From positions 1 to 12,360 of the forward strand of contig CALBJX010000034.1 in the NCBI GenBank assembly GCA_937893015.1: DNA of 12,360 bases, read 5' to 3'. The notes beneath the pieces are model-generated. The model did no database searches. It had not been told where the DNA came from and saw only the letters and a program-made list of their open reading frames with translations. The DNA is from an uncultured Verrucomicrobiales bacterium. Its GTDB lineage: Bacteria; Verrucomicrobiota; Verrucomicrobiia; Verrucomicrobiales; Akkermansiaceae. Shown here in pieces: positions 5,068 through 12,301 of the stretch; positions within the stretch are counted from its first letter, which is position 1; every line of letters starts with the position of its first letter. The translations under genes and the position numbers were made by a program.

Positions 5068-6914
5068 GCGGGGGCCTCCTTTCCGTCGGTGTCTTTTTCT
5101 TGCTGCACCTGCTCATCGTAGAGGTGGCGGTAGAGCGGGCAGGAGGTGTAGAGCGCATCGTGCGTGCCGTCACCCACGATGCGGCCTGCTTCGAAGACGA
5201 GGATGCGCTGCGCCTTGCGGATGGTGCTGAAACGATGGGCGATGATGAAGGTGGTGTGCCCCTCGGCCAGCTCGTCCAGCGCACTCTGCACCTGCTCCTC
5301 GCTCTTCATGTCGAGGGCGGAGGTGGCTTCGTCCAGAATGAGGATGGGGGCATTTTTCAGGAAGGCGCGGGCGATGGCGACGCGCTGCCGCTGCCCGCCG
5401 GAAAGGCCGCCGCCGCCTTCATCCAAATGCCGTTCGTAGCCTTCTGCCGTGCTGTCCGTGAAAGCATTGACAAGGGCGCGGGCACCTGCCGCCTCCACCT
5501 CCGCATCCGTGGCTTCCGGGCGGCCGAGGCGGATGTTTTCGCGGATGCTGCCGCGGTACAGGGCGGAGAACTGGGAGACGAGGCCGATGCAGGCGGTGCG
5601 CTCGGTACGCGTCAGGTCCTTCACATTCACGCCGTCGATGCACACACTGCCCTGCTGCGGGTCGTAGAAGCGGCAGATGAGGTTTGCAAACGTGGTTTTG
5701 CCGCTGCCGCTGGGACCCACAAGGGCGACTATCTGCCCCGCGGGAATATCGACATCGATGTCCTGCAACACCATCTTTTCCTCCGTGTAGGCGAAGCGGA
5801 CGCCGCGGAAGCTCACGGCACCCTGCACAGGCTTGGGCAGGGAAACAGGCTGCTGCGGTTCGGGCGTTTCATCCTCCGCCAGCAGGATGCTGTTGACCCC
5901 CTCTGCGGCCACCACCATAGTTTTGCAGACATTGGCGAGGTCGCCCAGTTTCTTGGCGGGATCGTAGCAGAAGTAGAAGGCGGTGGCAATGGCACTGAAC
6001 TGCTCCAGCGTGAGGCCGTCGCTGCAGCCGCGGTAGAGGGAGTAAGAGAGGGCGAGCGCACTGACGATTTCGATGGCGGGGCCCAGCCCCTGCTTCCATG
6101 CTGCGGCCAGCAGGGTGCGGCGGTTGTAGGAGCGGATATGCCCGCGCAACACGTTTGCCTGCCGCTCTTCCAGATTGAAGGCTCTCACCTCGCGCCGCGC
6201 TGCGAGGCTTTCCTCTGCCGTAGAGGTGATGATGTTCAGGTCCTCCAGGGCGACACGCGTGTGCTTCACCATGCGCTTGCCCACCAGCCGCACCAGCGGC
6301 ACAACGAGAGCCGAGACGATGAGGTTGCCCAGCAGGATGGCGCTTTCATGGCTGTTGAGAGCGGCGTAGATGAGGTAGCCCACCGCCGCTACGAGGGTGA
6401 GCGGCTGGATGACGAGGTCGTTGAGCACCGCTATCAGCCCTTGCTGAATCTGGTTGGTGTACTGGATGACGATGGTCATCAGTTCCCCGCGCAAACGGCG
6501 GTCATGGAAGGAAAAGGAGAGTTTTTGCAGGCGGGAGAACGTGTCCGAGCGCAGGTCCGCGAGAGCACACATACCCGCCTTGATGAGCAGATAGCCGTTG
6601 AGGAAGGTGGATATGCCGCGCACCGCCATGAAAAGCGGGATGAAGAGCACCGCGCCCCACAGCACGGCATCGGGTATCCGTTCGGGGGCGATATGCGCCT
6701 CCAGCCACGCTTGCAGGAAGGCGGGCGGCTCCGCCAGACCGAACACCACGGGGAAGATGTGCTGAATCATCACGGGCAGACCGAAACCCGCCGTCACCGC
6801 TGCCACGGCACCGGCTAAAATGCCGAACGTCACCATGCCGCCGTACGGGGCGACATAGCGCCGCAGCATCGGCAGCAGAATGCTGCGCAGGCTCCCTTGT
6901 ATCTCCTTTGCCAT
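5061..6914 (-). CDS. ABC exporter, fused membrane and ATPase domains (MsbA-like), first gene
   Basis: A 617-residue half-transporter paralogous to the gene that follows it. Shared stretches include IFPVVF, LSGGQRQRVAIARAF, ILILDEAT and RIVGDG. Membrane segments are predicted near 27-58, 79-112, 168-187, 190-211, 277-296 and 303-319. The ATPase has Walker A GPSGSGKTT (400-408), Q448, LSGGQ (504-508), D528-E529 and H560, all canonical, so a dimer of the two proteins would have two intact ATP sites. A charged tail (QVQQEKDTDGKE) follows the ATPase. The start at 6914 is preferred over an in-frame ATG at 7040: the longer form would add 42 Cys- and Phe-rich residues, run through the divergent promoter region, and begin almost at mutS. 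A promoter lies directly upstream. The exported substrate is unknown. Confidence 0.9.
   Translation of the reverse strand: MAKEIQGSLRSILLPMLRRYVAPYGGMVTFGILAGAVAAVTAGFGLPVMIQHIFPVVFGLAEPPAFLQAWLEAHIAPERIPDAVLWGAVLFIPLFMAVRGISTFLNGYLLIKAGMCALADLRSDTFSRLQKLSFSFHDRRLRGELMTIVIQYTNQIQQGLIAVLNDLVIQPLTLVAAVGYLIYAALNSHESAILLGNLIVSALVVPLVRLVGKRMVKHTRVALEDLNIITSTAEESLAARREVRAFNLEERQANVLRGHIRSYNRRTLLAAAWKQGLGPAIEIVSALALSYSLYRGCSDGLTLEQFSAIATAFYFCYDPAKKLGDLANVCKTMVVAAEGVNSILLAEDETPEPQQPVSLPKPVQGAVSFRGVRFAYTEEKMVLQDIDVDIPAGQIVALVGPSGSGKTTFANLICRFYDPQQGSVCIDGVNVKDLTRTERTACIGLVSQFSALYRGSIRENIRLGRPEATDAEVEAAGARALVNAFTDSTAEGYERHLDEGGGGLSGGQRQRVAIARAFLKNAPILILDEATSALDMKSEEQVQSALDELAEGHTTFIIAHRFSTIRKAQRILVFEAGRIVGDGTHDALYTSCPLYRHLYDEQVQQEKDTDGKEAPAC
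5075..5082 (-). promoter_or_regulatory. Perfect Shine-Dalgarno for the second exporter gene
   Basis: On the minus strand AAAGGAGG lies 7 nt before the ATG at 5067, inside the last codons of the upstream exporter. Together with the ATGTTAA overlap of start and stop this supports translational coupling. It also shows that the organism uses Shine-Dalgarno initiation at least at this internal cistron. Confidence 0.85.
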
Positions 6915-6925
6915 GATTGTTCCCC

Positions 6926-6954
6926 ATTGTAGCAAATGCCGTCTGCAGCTGCAA
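6926..6954 (-). promoter_or_regulatory. Promoter of the ABC exporter operon
   Basis: On the minus strand TTGCAG (6954-6949) and TACAAT (6931-6926) are separated by exactly 17 bp. Only 11 nt lie between the -10 box and the ATG at 6914, so the transcript should begin about 5 nt before the start codon. The GGGGA that could look like a Shine-Dalgarno would then lie upstream of the transcript. Confidence 0.7.
6944..6953. promoter_or_regulatory. Palindrome over the exporter -35 box
   Basis: TGCAGCTGCA is a perfect 10-bp palindrome overlapping the -35 element of the exporter promoter. It is a candidate repressor site by position only, and such short palindromes also arise by chance. Confidence 0.3.
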
Positions 6955-6968
6955 ACATTTTCTGCCGC

Positions 6969-6991
6969 TGTGCGCGGAACGCACGCGCACA
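6969..6991. promoter_or_regulatory. Inverted repeat midway between divergent promoters
   Basis: TGTGCGCG (6969-6976) and CGCGCACA (6984-6991) are perfect 8-bp inverted arms around a 7-nt spacer. The element ends 12 nt from the mutS -35 box and 14 nt from the exporter -35 box, an almost symmetrical position expected of a shared regulator site. The cognate protein is unknown. Confidence 0.45.
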
Positions 6992-7003
6992 CAGGAAAAA
7001 AAC

Positions 7004-7032
7004 TTGAAAACACGCAGCGGAACAGGTAGACT
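7004..7032 (+). promoter_or_regulatory. Promoter of mutS
   Basis: TTGAAA (7004-7009) and TAGACT (7027-7032) are separated by 17 bp. The -10 box is 15 nt from the mutS ATG at 7048, giving a predicted leader of about 9 nt with no Shine-Dalgarno. The -10 context GGTAGACTC resembles GGTAGAGTC at the murA promoter. Confidence 0.65.
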
Positions 7033-7047
7033 CGCTGCATTCACGAT

Positions 7048-9564
7048 ATGGCGGATAACGGCAGTCTCAGCCCCATGATGGATCAGTACCTGCGCATGAA
7101 GCAGTCACTGCCGGAGGACGTGTGGCTGTTCTTCCGCGTGGGCGACTTTTACGAGATGTTTTTCGAGGATGCGGTGGACTGCTCCGCCGCGCTGGGGCTC
7201 ACGCTCACGAAACGCCAGACCATCCCCATGTGCGGCGTGCCCTTCCACGCGGCGGAGACCTACATCGGCCAGATTGTGAAGCTCGGCAAGCGTGTCGCCA
7301 TTGCAGACCAGATGACTATCCCCGTGCCCGGCAAGCTGGTGGAGCGCGAAATCACCCGCATTGTCTCCGCGGGCACCATTGCCGACCTGACGCTGCTGGA
7401 GGAGAGCGAGCACAATTACATCGTCGCCTGCTACCGCCACAAGGACGCGTGGGGCCTCGCCTGCGCGGACCACACCACGGGTGAGTTCACCGTCGCGGAC
7501 TATGAGGACCCCGAAGCCTTGGCAGAGGAGGTGAGCCGCATTCGCCCCAGCGAGCTGCTCATCAGCGACGACCAGCGCGAGCTCTTCGCCCCGCTGCGCC
7601 TGCCCGTGACGCAGTATTACGATGCTTACACCTTCCTGCCCGGTGTCGCCAAGACCTTTTTGGAGACGCACTTCCGCGTGCACTCGTTGGAGGGCTTCGG
7701 CTGCGGGCAGCTGGTGGCGGCCATCGGCGCGGCGGCGGCCATCCTGCACTACCTCAAGCACCAGCTGCGCCGCCACACGGAGCACCTCTGCAAGCTCGCC
7801 CTGCGCCTCACGGACAAGGCCGTGCTCATCGATGCGGCCTCCCGCCGCAATCTCGACCTCGTGGAAGCCCGCGGCGGCATGAAAAACACCCTGCTCGGCA
7901 CGCTGGACACCACCTCCACCCCCATGGGTGCCCGCAAGCTGCGCGACTGGATTCTGCACCCCATCTCCGACATGGAGGAGCTGCTGCGCCGCCAAGAGCT
8001 CATTGCGGGCTTCCTGAAGGAATCCTTCCTCATGAGCAAGCTGCGCGGCTCGCTGAAGGGCGTGCGCGACACGGAACGCCTTGTCTCCCGCCTGTCGCAG
8101 GGCGCGGGCAACGCGCGTGATTTGCTCGCGCTCGGCACCTCGCTCGCGCAGATTCCCGACATTGTGGAAGACATGCACGCGCTGGAGCTCCGCGCCGTGG
8201 AGTTCACGCCCCTGCTGCGCCGCGTGGGCGATTTTGCCGAGCTGACGGACATGCTGGCCCGCGCCATTGCGGATGAGCCGCCCGTCACCATCAAGGAAGG
8301 CGGCATGATACGCGACGGCTACGACGCCCACCTCGATGAGCTGCGTGCCGCCTCCCGCGAGGGCAAGAACTGGCTCGCCGAGCTGGAGGCCCGCGAGCGC
8401 GCCGCCACGGGCATCGACTCTCTCAAAATCCGCTACAACAACGTCTTCGGCTACTACATCGAGGTGACGCGCGCCAACTACGCCAAGGTGCCGACCGATC
8501 GCTATGTCCGCAAGCAGACGCTCGCCAACGCCGAGCGTTTCGTAACGGAGGAGCTCAAGAAGATGGAGGGCACCATCCTCGGCGCGGATGAGCGCGCCCG
8601 CCAGCTGGAATACGAGATTTTCTGCGACCTGCGCATGGAGGTCGGCAAGCACATCGACCGCATCCAGACCACCTCGGATGCCCTTGCGGAGATTGACGTG
8701 ATGCTCTCGCTGGCGGAGACGGCGCAGCAGTACCGCTACTGCCGCCCGCAGTTGGACCATAGCCGCGTGCTCAACATCGTCAACGGTCGCCACCCCGTCA
8801 TCGAGCAGGTGCAGACGGATGCCGCCTTTGTGCCCAACGACACGGAGATGGACGAGGAGAAGAATCGCGTGCTCATCCTCACCGGCCCCAACATGGCGGG
8901 CAAGAGCACCTATATCCGCCAAGTGGCCCTCATCACCCTCATGGCGCAAATCGGCTCCTATGTGCCTGCGGATGAAGCGCATATCGGCTTGGTGGACCGC
9001 ATTTTCTGCCGCGTGGGCGCGAGCGATGATATTGCCCGCGGGCAATCCACCTTCATGGTGGAGATGAGCGAGACCGCCCTCATCCTGAACAACGCGACGG
9101 ACAAATCGCTGGTGATTCTCGATGAAATCGGGCGCGGCACCGCCACCTTCGACGGTCTGTCCATTGCATGGGCCGTGGCGGAGCACCTGCACGATGTCAT
9201 CGGCGCACGCACGATGTTCGCCACGCACTACCATGAGATGACCGACCTTGAGCACAGCCACCCCGCCGTCTGCAACTGGCATGTGGAAGTGCGCGAGTGG
9301 AAGGATGAAATCGTGTTCCTGCGCAAAGTGCTGCCCGGCCCGGCGGACAAGTCCTACGGCATTCAGGTGGCGCGCCTGGCGGGGCTGCCCGCCCCCATCA
9401 TCGACCGCGCCAAGCAAATCCTCACGCACTTGGAGATGACCGCCACCGCCCGCGAGCCCAAGGCCGCCCGCCGCAAGCGTTCCCAAGCCTCCGGCATGCC
9501 CGCCGCCGCCGAGCCCGATGTCGAACAGCTGGATATGTTCGATATGCTGGACTCGGGGATTTGA
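7048..9564 (+). CDS. mutS: DNA mismatch repair protein MutS
   Basis: MutS binds mismatches and small loops in DNA and recruits MutL to start repair. The 838-residue product is full length. The mismatch-reading motif GDFYEMF contains F34 and E36, the Phe-x-Glu pair that marks true MutS rather than MutS2. Connector, lever and clamp regions follow, including FGYYIEVT before the clamp. The C-terminal ATPase has Walker A GPNMAGKST (from residue 613), a GQSTFMVEM region, Walker B LVILDE (688-693) with GRGTATFDG after it, and the ATHYHEMTDLE switch region. The tail ends with QLDMF (827-831), which fits a beta-clamp-binding peptide. The ATG at 7048 follows a -10 box by 15 nt, so the mRNA has almost no leader. 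The gene is divergent from the ABC exporters. No clear terminator separates it from murA. Confidence 0.98.
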   Translation: MADNGSLSPMMDQYLRMKQSLPEDVWLFFRVGDFYEMFFEDAVDCSAALGLTLTKRQTIPMCGVPFHAAETYIGQIVKLGKRVAIADQMTIPVPGKLVEREITRIVSAGTIADLTLLEESEHNYIVACYRHKDAWGLACADHTTGEFTVADYEDPEALAEEVSRIRPSELLISDDQRELFAPLRLPVTQYYDAYTFLPGVAKTFLETHFRVHSLEGFGCGQLVAAIGAAAAILHYLKHQLRRHTEHLCKLALRLTDKAVLIDAASRRNLDLVEARGGMKNTLLGTLDTTSTPMGARKLRDWILHPISDMEELLRRQELIAGFLKESFLMSKLRGSLKGVRDTERLVSRLSQGAGNARDLLALGTSLAQIPDIVEDMHALELRAVEFTPLLRRVGDFAELTDMLARAIADEPPVTIKEGGMIRDGYDAHLDELRAASREGKNWLAELEARERAATGIDSLKIRYNNVFGYYIEVTRANYAKVPTDRYVRKQTLANAERFVTEELKKMEGTILGADERARQLEYEIFCDLRMEVGKHIDRIQTTSDALAEIDVMLSLAETAQQYRYCRPQLDHSRVLNIVNGRHPVIEQVQTDAAFVPNDTEMDEEKNRVLILTGPNMAGKSTYIRQVALITLMAQIGSYVPADEAHIGLVDRIFCRVGASDDIARGQSTFMVEMSETALILNNATDKSLVILDEIGRGTATFDGLSIAWAVAEHLHDVIGARTMFATHYHEMTDLEHSHPAVCNWHVEVREWKDEIVFLRKVLPGPADKSYGIQVARLAGLPAPIIDRAKQILTHLEMTATAREPKAARRKRSQASGMPAAAEPDVEQLDMFDMLDSGI

Positions 9565-9607
9565 GAGATGTGATGGTTGAGGGGGAAAATCGAACGCCCC
9601 GTCTCGG

Positions 9608-9623
9608 CGTCGCTTCTGCGACG
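9608..9623 (+). other. Hairpin in the mutS-murA intergenic region
   Basis: CGTCGC (9608-9613) and GCGACG (9618-9623) form a 6-bp stem with a TTCT loop, 43 nt after the mutS stop. No T run follows, so intrinsic termination is unlikely. The rest of the 175-nt spacer holds the murA promoter and no gene. Confidence 0.4.
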
Positions 9624-9682
9624 GCGGAAACTGCGCCTGACTTCCCGAACCGCCATCCGCGCCCACAAATTCTCAATTGTGC

Positions 9683-9711
9683 TTGCCTGTAGGTCGGGTT
9701 TATGGTAGAGT
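9683..9711 (+). promoter_or_regulatory. Promoter of murA
   Basis: TTGCCT (9683-9688) and TAGAGT (9706-9711) are separated by 17 bp. Transcription would start near 9718, about 22 nt before the murA ATG at 9740. An imperfect inverted repeat, CACAAATT-CTC-AATTGTG (9664-9681), lies directly upstream of the -35 box and could be a regulator site. No Shine-Dalgarno is seen. Confidence 0.55.
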
Positions 9712-9739
9712 CAGCGCACACCGAACATCTTCTTTACTC

Positions 9740-11038
9740 ATGGATAAACTCATCGTCGAAGGCGGCTATAAGTTGCAGGGAACCGTGAATATCAGCGGCT
9801 CCAAAAATGCGTCCCTCCCGATTCTTGCGGCAGCATTGCTGACCGATGAGCCCGTGCGTATCTCTCGTGTGCCGGATGTGTCCGACACCAACTACATGAT
9901 TCAGATTCTCAGCCAATTGGGTGCTTCTGTGGAGCGCTCCAGCGGCACGGTGCGCATCGAATCCCCCGATGGTATCTCCTCCAGTGCGTCCTACGACCAG
10001 GTGCGCAAGATGCGTGCCTCGATCTGCCTGCTCGGGCCCATGATGGCGCGTATGCACCGCTGCACGCTGCCGCTGCCCGGCGGCTGCGTGATCGGCGATC
10101 GCCCCGTGGACCTGCATGTTCGCGCCATTCAGGCGTTGGGCGCTCGCGTCCGTGTGAAGGGCGGCAATCTGGTGATTGAGGCGCCGAACGGCCTCGTGGG
10201 TACCACGGTGGATATGCGCGGCGACAACGGCCCCACCGTGCTGGGTACCGACAACCTCATGATGGCTGCCGTGCTGGCCCGCGGTACGACTGTGATCGAA
10301 TCCGCCGCTCGTGAGCCCGAGGTGGTCGACCTCGCCAACTTCCTCAACAAGATGGGCGCACGTATCGAAGGCGCGGGCTCCCGCACCATCACCATCCACG
10401 GTGTGGAGCGCCTGCACGGCTGCGAACACACCGTCATCCCCGACCGCATCGAGGCCGGCACCTTCATGGTGGCGGGCATCATGTGCAGCGATACGGGCAT
10501 CACCCTCAACCGCGTGTGTGAGGAGCACCTGACAGCGGTGTCGAACCTGCTGCGCGAGTGCGGCCACACGGTGGACTTCAATGCGGAGGGCGACTCCGTC
10601 TTCGTGAAGGCGGGCGCCAAGCCCACCAGCGGCAAGATTCTGACGGCCCCCTATCCCGCCTATCCCACGGATATGCAGGCGCAGATGACGGCTCTCTTCT
10701 CCGTCACCCCCGGCATCAGCGTGGTGAAGGACACGATTTTCCCGCAGCGTTTCATGCACTGCTCCGAGCTCAAGCGCATGGGTGCCAACATCAAGGTGGA
10801 CAGCGGCACCGCCATCATCACGGGTGTAGAGGGGCTCTCCGCCGCTCCCGTCATGGCGAGCGACCTGCGTGCCTCCGCTGCTCTTGTGCTTGCAGCACTG
10901 GCCGCGGAGGGGACGACGGAGATCCACCGCCTCTACCACATCGACCGCGGCTACGAGATGCTCGATGACAAGCTCATGGCTCTCGGTGCCCATGTGAAGC
11001 GCGTGGCCGACCCTGAGGAAGGCCAGCCCGACCTGTAA
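9740..11038 (+). CDS. murA: UDP-N-acetylglucosamine 1-carboxyvinyltransferase
   Basis: MurA transfers enolpyruvate from phosphoenolpyruvate to UDP-GlcNAc, the first committed step of peptidoglycan synthesis, in the cytosol. The 432-residue product has two inside-out alpha/beta domains. K22 and N23 (SGSKNAS) bind substrate. R92 lies in a VRKMRAS motif. The catalytic loop PGGCVIGDRPVDLH carries C116, the residue alkylated by fosfomycin, so a fosfomycin-sensitive enzyme is expected. D311 in YPTDMQAQ is the family general base, and HIDRGYE (400-406) lies near the C terminus. The start at 9740 matches the family N terminus exactly (K22 and N23 fall at their usual numbers). An in-frame ATG at 9677 is rejected because the promoter lies inside that extension. 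A terminator follows 29 nt after the stop. Confidence 0.98.
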   Translation: MDKLIVEGGYKLQGTVNISGSKNASLPILAAALLTDEPVRISRVPDVSDTNYMIQILSQLGASVERSSGTVRIESPDGISSSASYDQVRKMRASICLLGPMMARMHRCTLPLPGGCVIGDRPVDLHVRAIQALGARVRVKGGNLVIEAPNGLVGTTVDMRGDNGPTVLGTDNLMMAAVLARGTTVIESAAREPEVVDLANFLNKMGARIEGAGSRTITIHGVERLHGCEHTVIPDRIEAGTFMVAGIMCSDTGITLNRVCEEHLTAVSNLLRECGHTVDFNAEGDSVFVKAGAKPTSGKILTAPYPAYPTDMQAQMTALFSVTPGISVVKDTIFPQRFMHCSELKRMGANIKVDSGTAIITGVEGLSAAPVMASDLRASAALVLAALAAEGTTEIHRLYHIDRGYEMLDDKLMALGAHVKRVADPEEGQPDL

Positions 11039-11061
11039 GGTCCTGCGCACGGCAGATGCCG

Positions 11062-11097
11062 AAAAAAGCCCGCCCCTTTCCAGGAGGCGGGCTTTTT
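11062..11097. terminator. Bidirectional intrinsic terminator between murA and coaC
   Basis: GCCCGCC (11068-11074) pairs with GGCGGGC (11086-11092), and a flanking A run (11062-11067) pairs with a T run (11093-11097). Each strand therefore has a GC-rich stem followed by T residues. It can end murA from the left (24 nt after the stop) and coaC from the right (about 22 nt after the stop). Confidence 0.92.
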
Positions 11098-11119
11098 GTT
11101 GCAGGGAGCCGCCGCCGCG

Positions 11120-11656
11120 TCAGGCCAGGGCGCTGACAATAGCCTCGACAATCACATCCTCGCTGACGAGGCGCCCCTTGCCCTCGGCACCGCAGGCGAG
11201 CGTGCCGCTCTCCTCGGGCCCGATGATGCGGTGGCCGCGGGCGGTAAGGGTGCGGATGTTCTCCTGCGTGGCGGGGTGCTCCCACATCTTGCCGTTCATG
11301 GCGGGGAAGATGAGGACGGGGGCGCGGTTGGCGAGGTAGAGGCTCGTGAGGGCGTTCGGGGCCATGCCGTGCGCCATGCAGGCGATGGTGTTGGCCGTGG
11401 CGGGCACGATGGCCAGCACATCGGCCTTCTGCGCAAGGTCGATGTGCACGGGCACCCACGTGTGCGTTTCGTCCTCGAAGCTGCTGATGACAGGGTTGCG
11501 GGAGAGTGTCATGAGCGTGAGCGGCGTGACGAAGTGCAGCGCCGCGGGGGTGCAGACGCAATGCACCTCGTGCCCCAGCTTCACCAAGCGCGAGGCCACC
11601 CCCGCCGCCTTGTACGCGGCGATAGAACCCGTGATACCCAGAACGATGCAGGACAT
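11120..11656 (-). CDS. coaC: Phosphopantothenoylcysteine decarboxylase, stand-alone CoaC
   Basis: CoaC is an FMN-dependent enzyme that decarboxylates 4'-phosphopantothenoylcysteine to 4'-phosphopantetheine in coenzyme A synthesis. The 178-residue product is a complete HFCD flavoprotein domain: GITGSIAAYK (7-16) at the N terminus, catalytic H71 (VHIDLA), PATANTIA (85-92), PAMNGKMWEHPATQ (118-131) and C155 with GKGRL (159-163). The PAMNxxMW motif separates it from UbiX and other flavoproteins. Most bacteria fuse this domain to the CoaB synthetase, but here the protein stops after the first domain and a terminator follows, so CoaB must be encoded elsewhere. The start at 11656 matches the family; a longer frame to 11728 would overlap ridA. 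It lies 43 nt downstream of ridA and is probably co-transcribed. Confidence 0.92.
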   Translation of the reverse strand: MSCIVLGITGSIAAYKAAGVASRLVKLGHEVHCVCTPAALHFVTPLTLMTLSRNPVISSFEDETHTWVPVHIDLAQKADVLAIVPATANTIACMAHGMAPNALTSLYLANRAPVLIFPAMNGKMWEHPATQENIRTLTARGHRIIGPEESGTLACGAEGKGRLVSEDVIVEAIVSALA

Positions 11657-11699
11657 AGCGACAAGCCCGAAGTCCGAATTCAGAAGGACGAATGGAGAT

Positions 11700-12170
11700 T
11701 TAGCACTTGGCGGGGTCGAACTCCACAATCATGTTGATTTCCACGGCGACGCCGAGGGGCAGGGAGACGACACCCACGGCGGAGCGGGAGTGCGCGGCCG
11801 CGGGGCCGAAAAGCTCGACAAGCAGGTCGGAGGCACCATTGATGACCTTCGCCTGGTCGGTGAAGTCGGGCGTGCAGTTCACAAAGCCGTTGACGGCCAC
11901 AATCTTGGTGACGGGCGCAAAGCTGCCCAACTCTCCCTGAATCACGGCGAGGCGGTTGAGGATGGCGCAGGCGGCAGCCTTCTGCCCCTCCTCGATGCTC
12001 ACGTCCTTGCCGAGCTTGCCGTAGTAGGCTTCCTCCCCGTTGACGGAGATGCCGCCGGAGAGGTGGAGGTAGTTACCCGTGCGGATGCACTGCACATAGG
12101 AGCCCACGGGCTTGGGCGCCGGGAAAAGCTGCAGACCTTTGGCTTCGAGAACGGATGTGTTGAGTTCCAT
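11700..12170 (-). CDS. RidA-family protein (YjgF/YER057c/UK114), long form
   Basis: RidA proteins hydrolyse reactive enamine/imine intermediates released by PLP enzymes such as threonine dehydratase; some family members have other roles. The 156-residue product belongs to the longer subgroup (about 150 residues rather than about 130). It contains PKPVGSYVQCIRTGNYLHLSG at 19-39 and the C-terminal signature HSRSAVGVVSLPLGVAVEI (127-145), in which R129 and E144 match the conserved substrate-binding Arg and Glu. Imine deaminase activity is thus possible but untested for this subgroup. The start at 12170 is supported by a promoter whose -10 box ends 6 nt before the ATG, predicting a leaderless mRNA. 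It is first in a likely two-gene unit with coaC. RidA would support the same branched-chain amino acid chemistry as ilvC, but the two are far apart here. Confidence 0.93.
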   Translation of the reverse strand: MELNTSVLEAKGLQLFPAPKPVGSYVQCIRTGNYLHLSGGISVNGEEAYYGKLGKDVSIEEGQKAAACAILNRLAVIQGELGSFAPVTKIVAVNGFVNCTPDFTDQAKVINGASDLLVELFGPAAAHSRSAVGVVSLPLGVAVEINMIVEFDPAKC

Positions 12171-12176
12171 GCCCCC

Positions 12177-12205
12177 ATTCTAGCGCAAAGGCCTGCCCTC
12201 TGCAA
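12177..12205 (-). promoter_or_regulatory. Promoter of ridA-coaC, predicted leaderless
   Basis: On the minus strand TTGCAG (12205-12200) and TAGAAT (12182-12177) are separated by 17 bp. Only GGGGGC separates the -10 box from the ATG at 12170, so a typical start site falls on the A of the start codon. The -35 box is identical to that of the exporter operon promoter. Confidence 0.72.
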
Positions 12206-12267
12206 GCGGGAAAACGCGGCTTATGCGTCGTCGGAACAACGAGGGGATAACAACGTGCACGAACAAC

Positions 12268-12301
12268 AAAAAACGGCCTCAACTTTCGTTGAAGCCGTTT
12301 T
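12268..12301 (-). terminator. Intrinsic terminator for a minus-strand gene beyond the right edge
   Basis: AAAACGGC (12270-12277) pairs with GCCGTTTT (12294-12301), and after one mismatch TCAAC pairs with GTTGA around a TTTC loop. Read on the minus strand, the stem is followed by a run of T and then GTTGTT, which favours leftward termination. It may also act weakly on plus-strand transcripts. Confidence 0.75.

Noticed and set aside
5058..6818. Long plus-strand open frame opposite the first exporter gene
   Set aside because: It is a complement-strand artefact of a clearly recognised ABC exporter and has no domain motif.
6915..7040. N-terminal extension of the first exporter to an ATG at 7040
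   Set aside because: It would include the exporter promoter and inverted repeat and add 42 residues unlike exporter N termini. A well-placed promoter supports 6914.
9608..9623. mutS terminator
   Set aside because: The stem is good but no T run follows, so it is listed only as a hairpin.
7105..9666. Very long minus-strand open frame opposite mutS
   Set aside because: It is antisense to an unmistakable mutS. The translation is low-complexity, rich in His, Ala, Gly and Val, as expected from the complement of GC-biased codons, and no family is recognisable.
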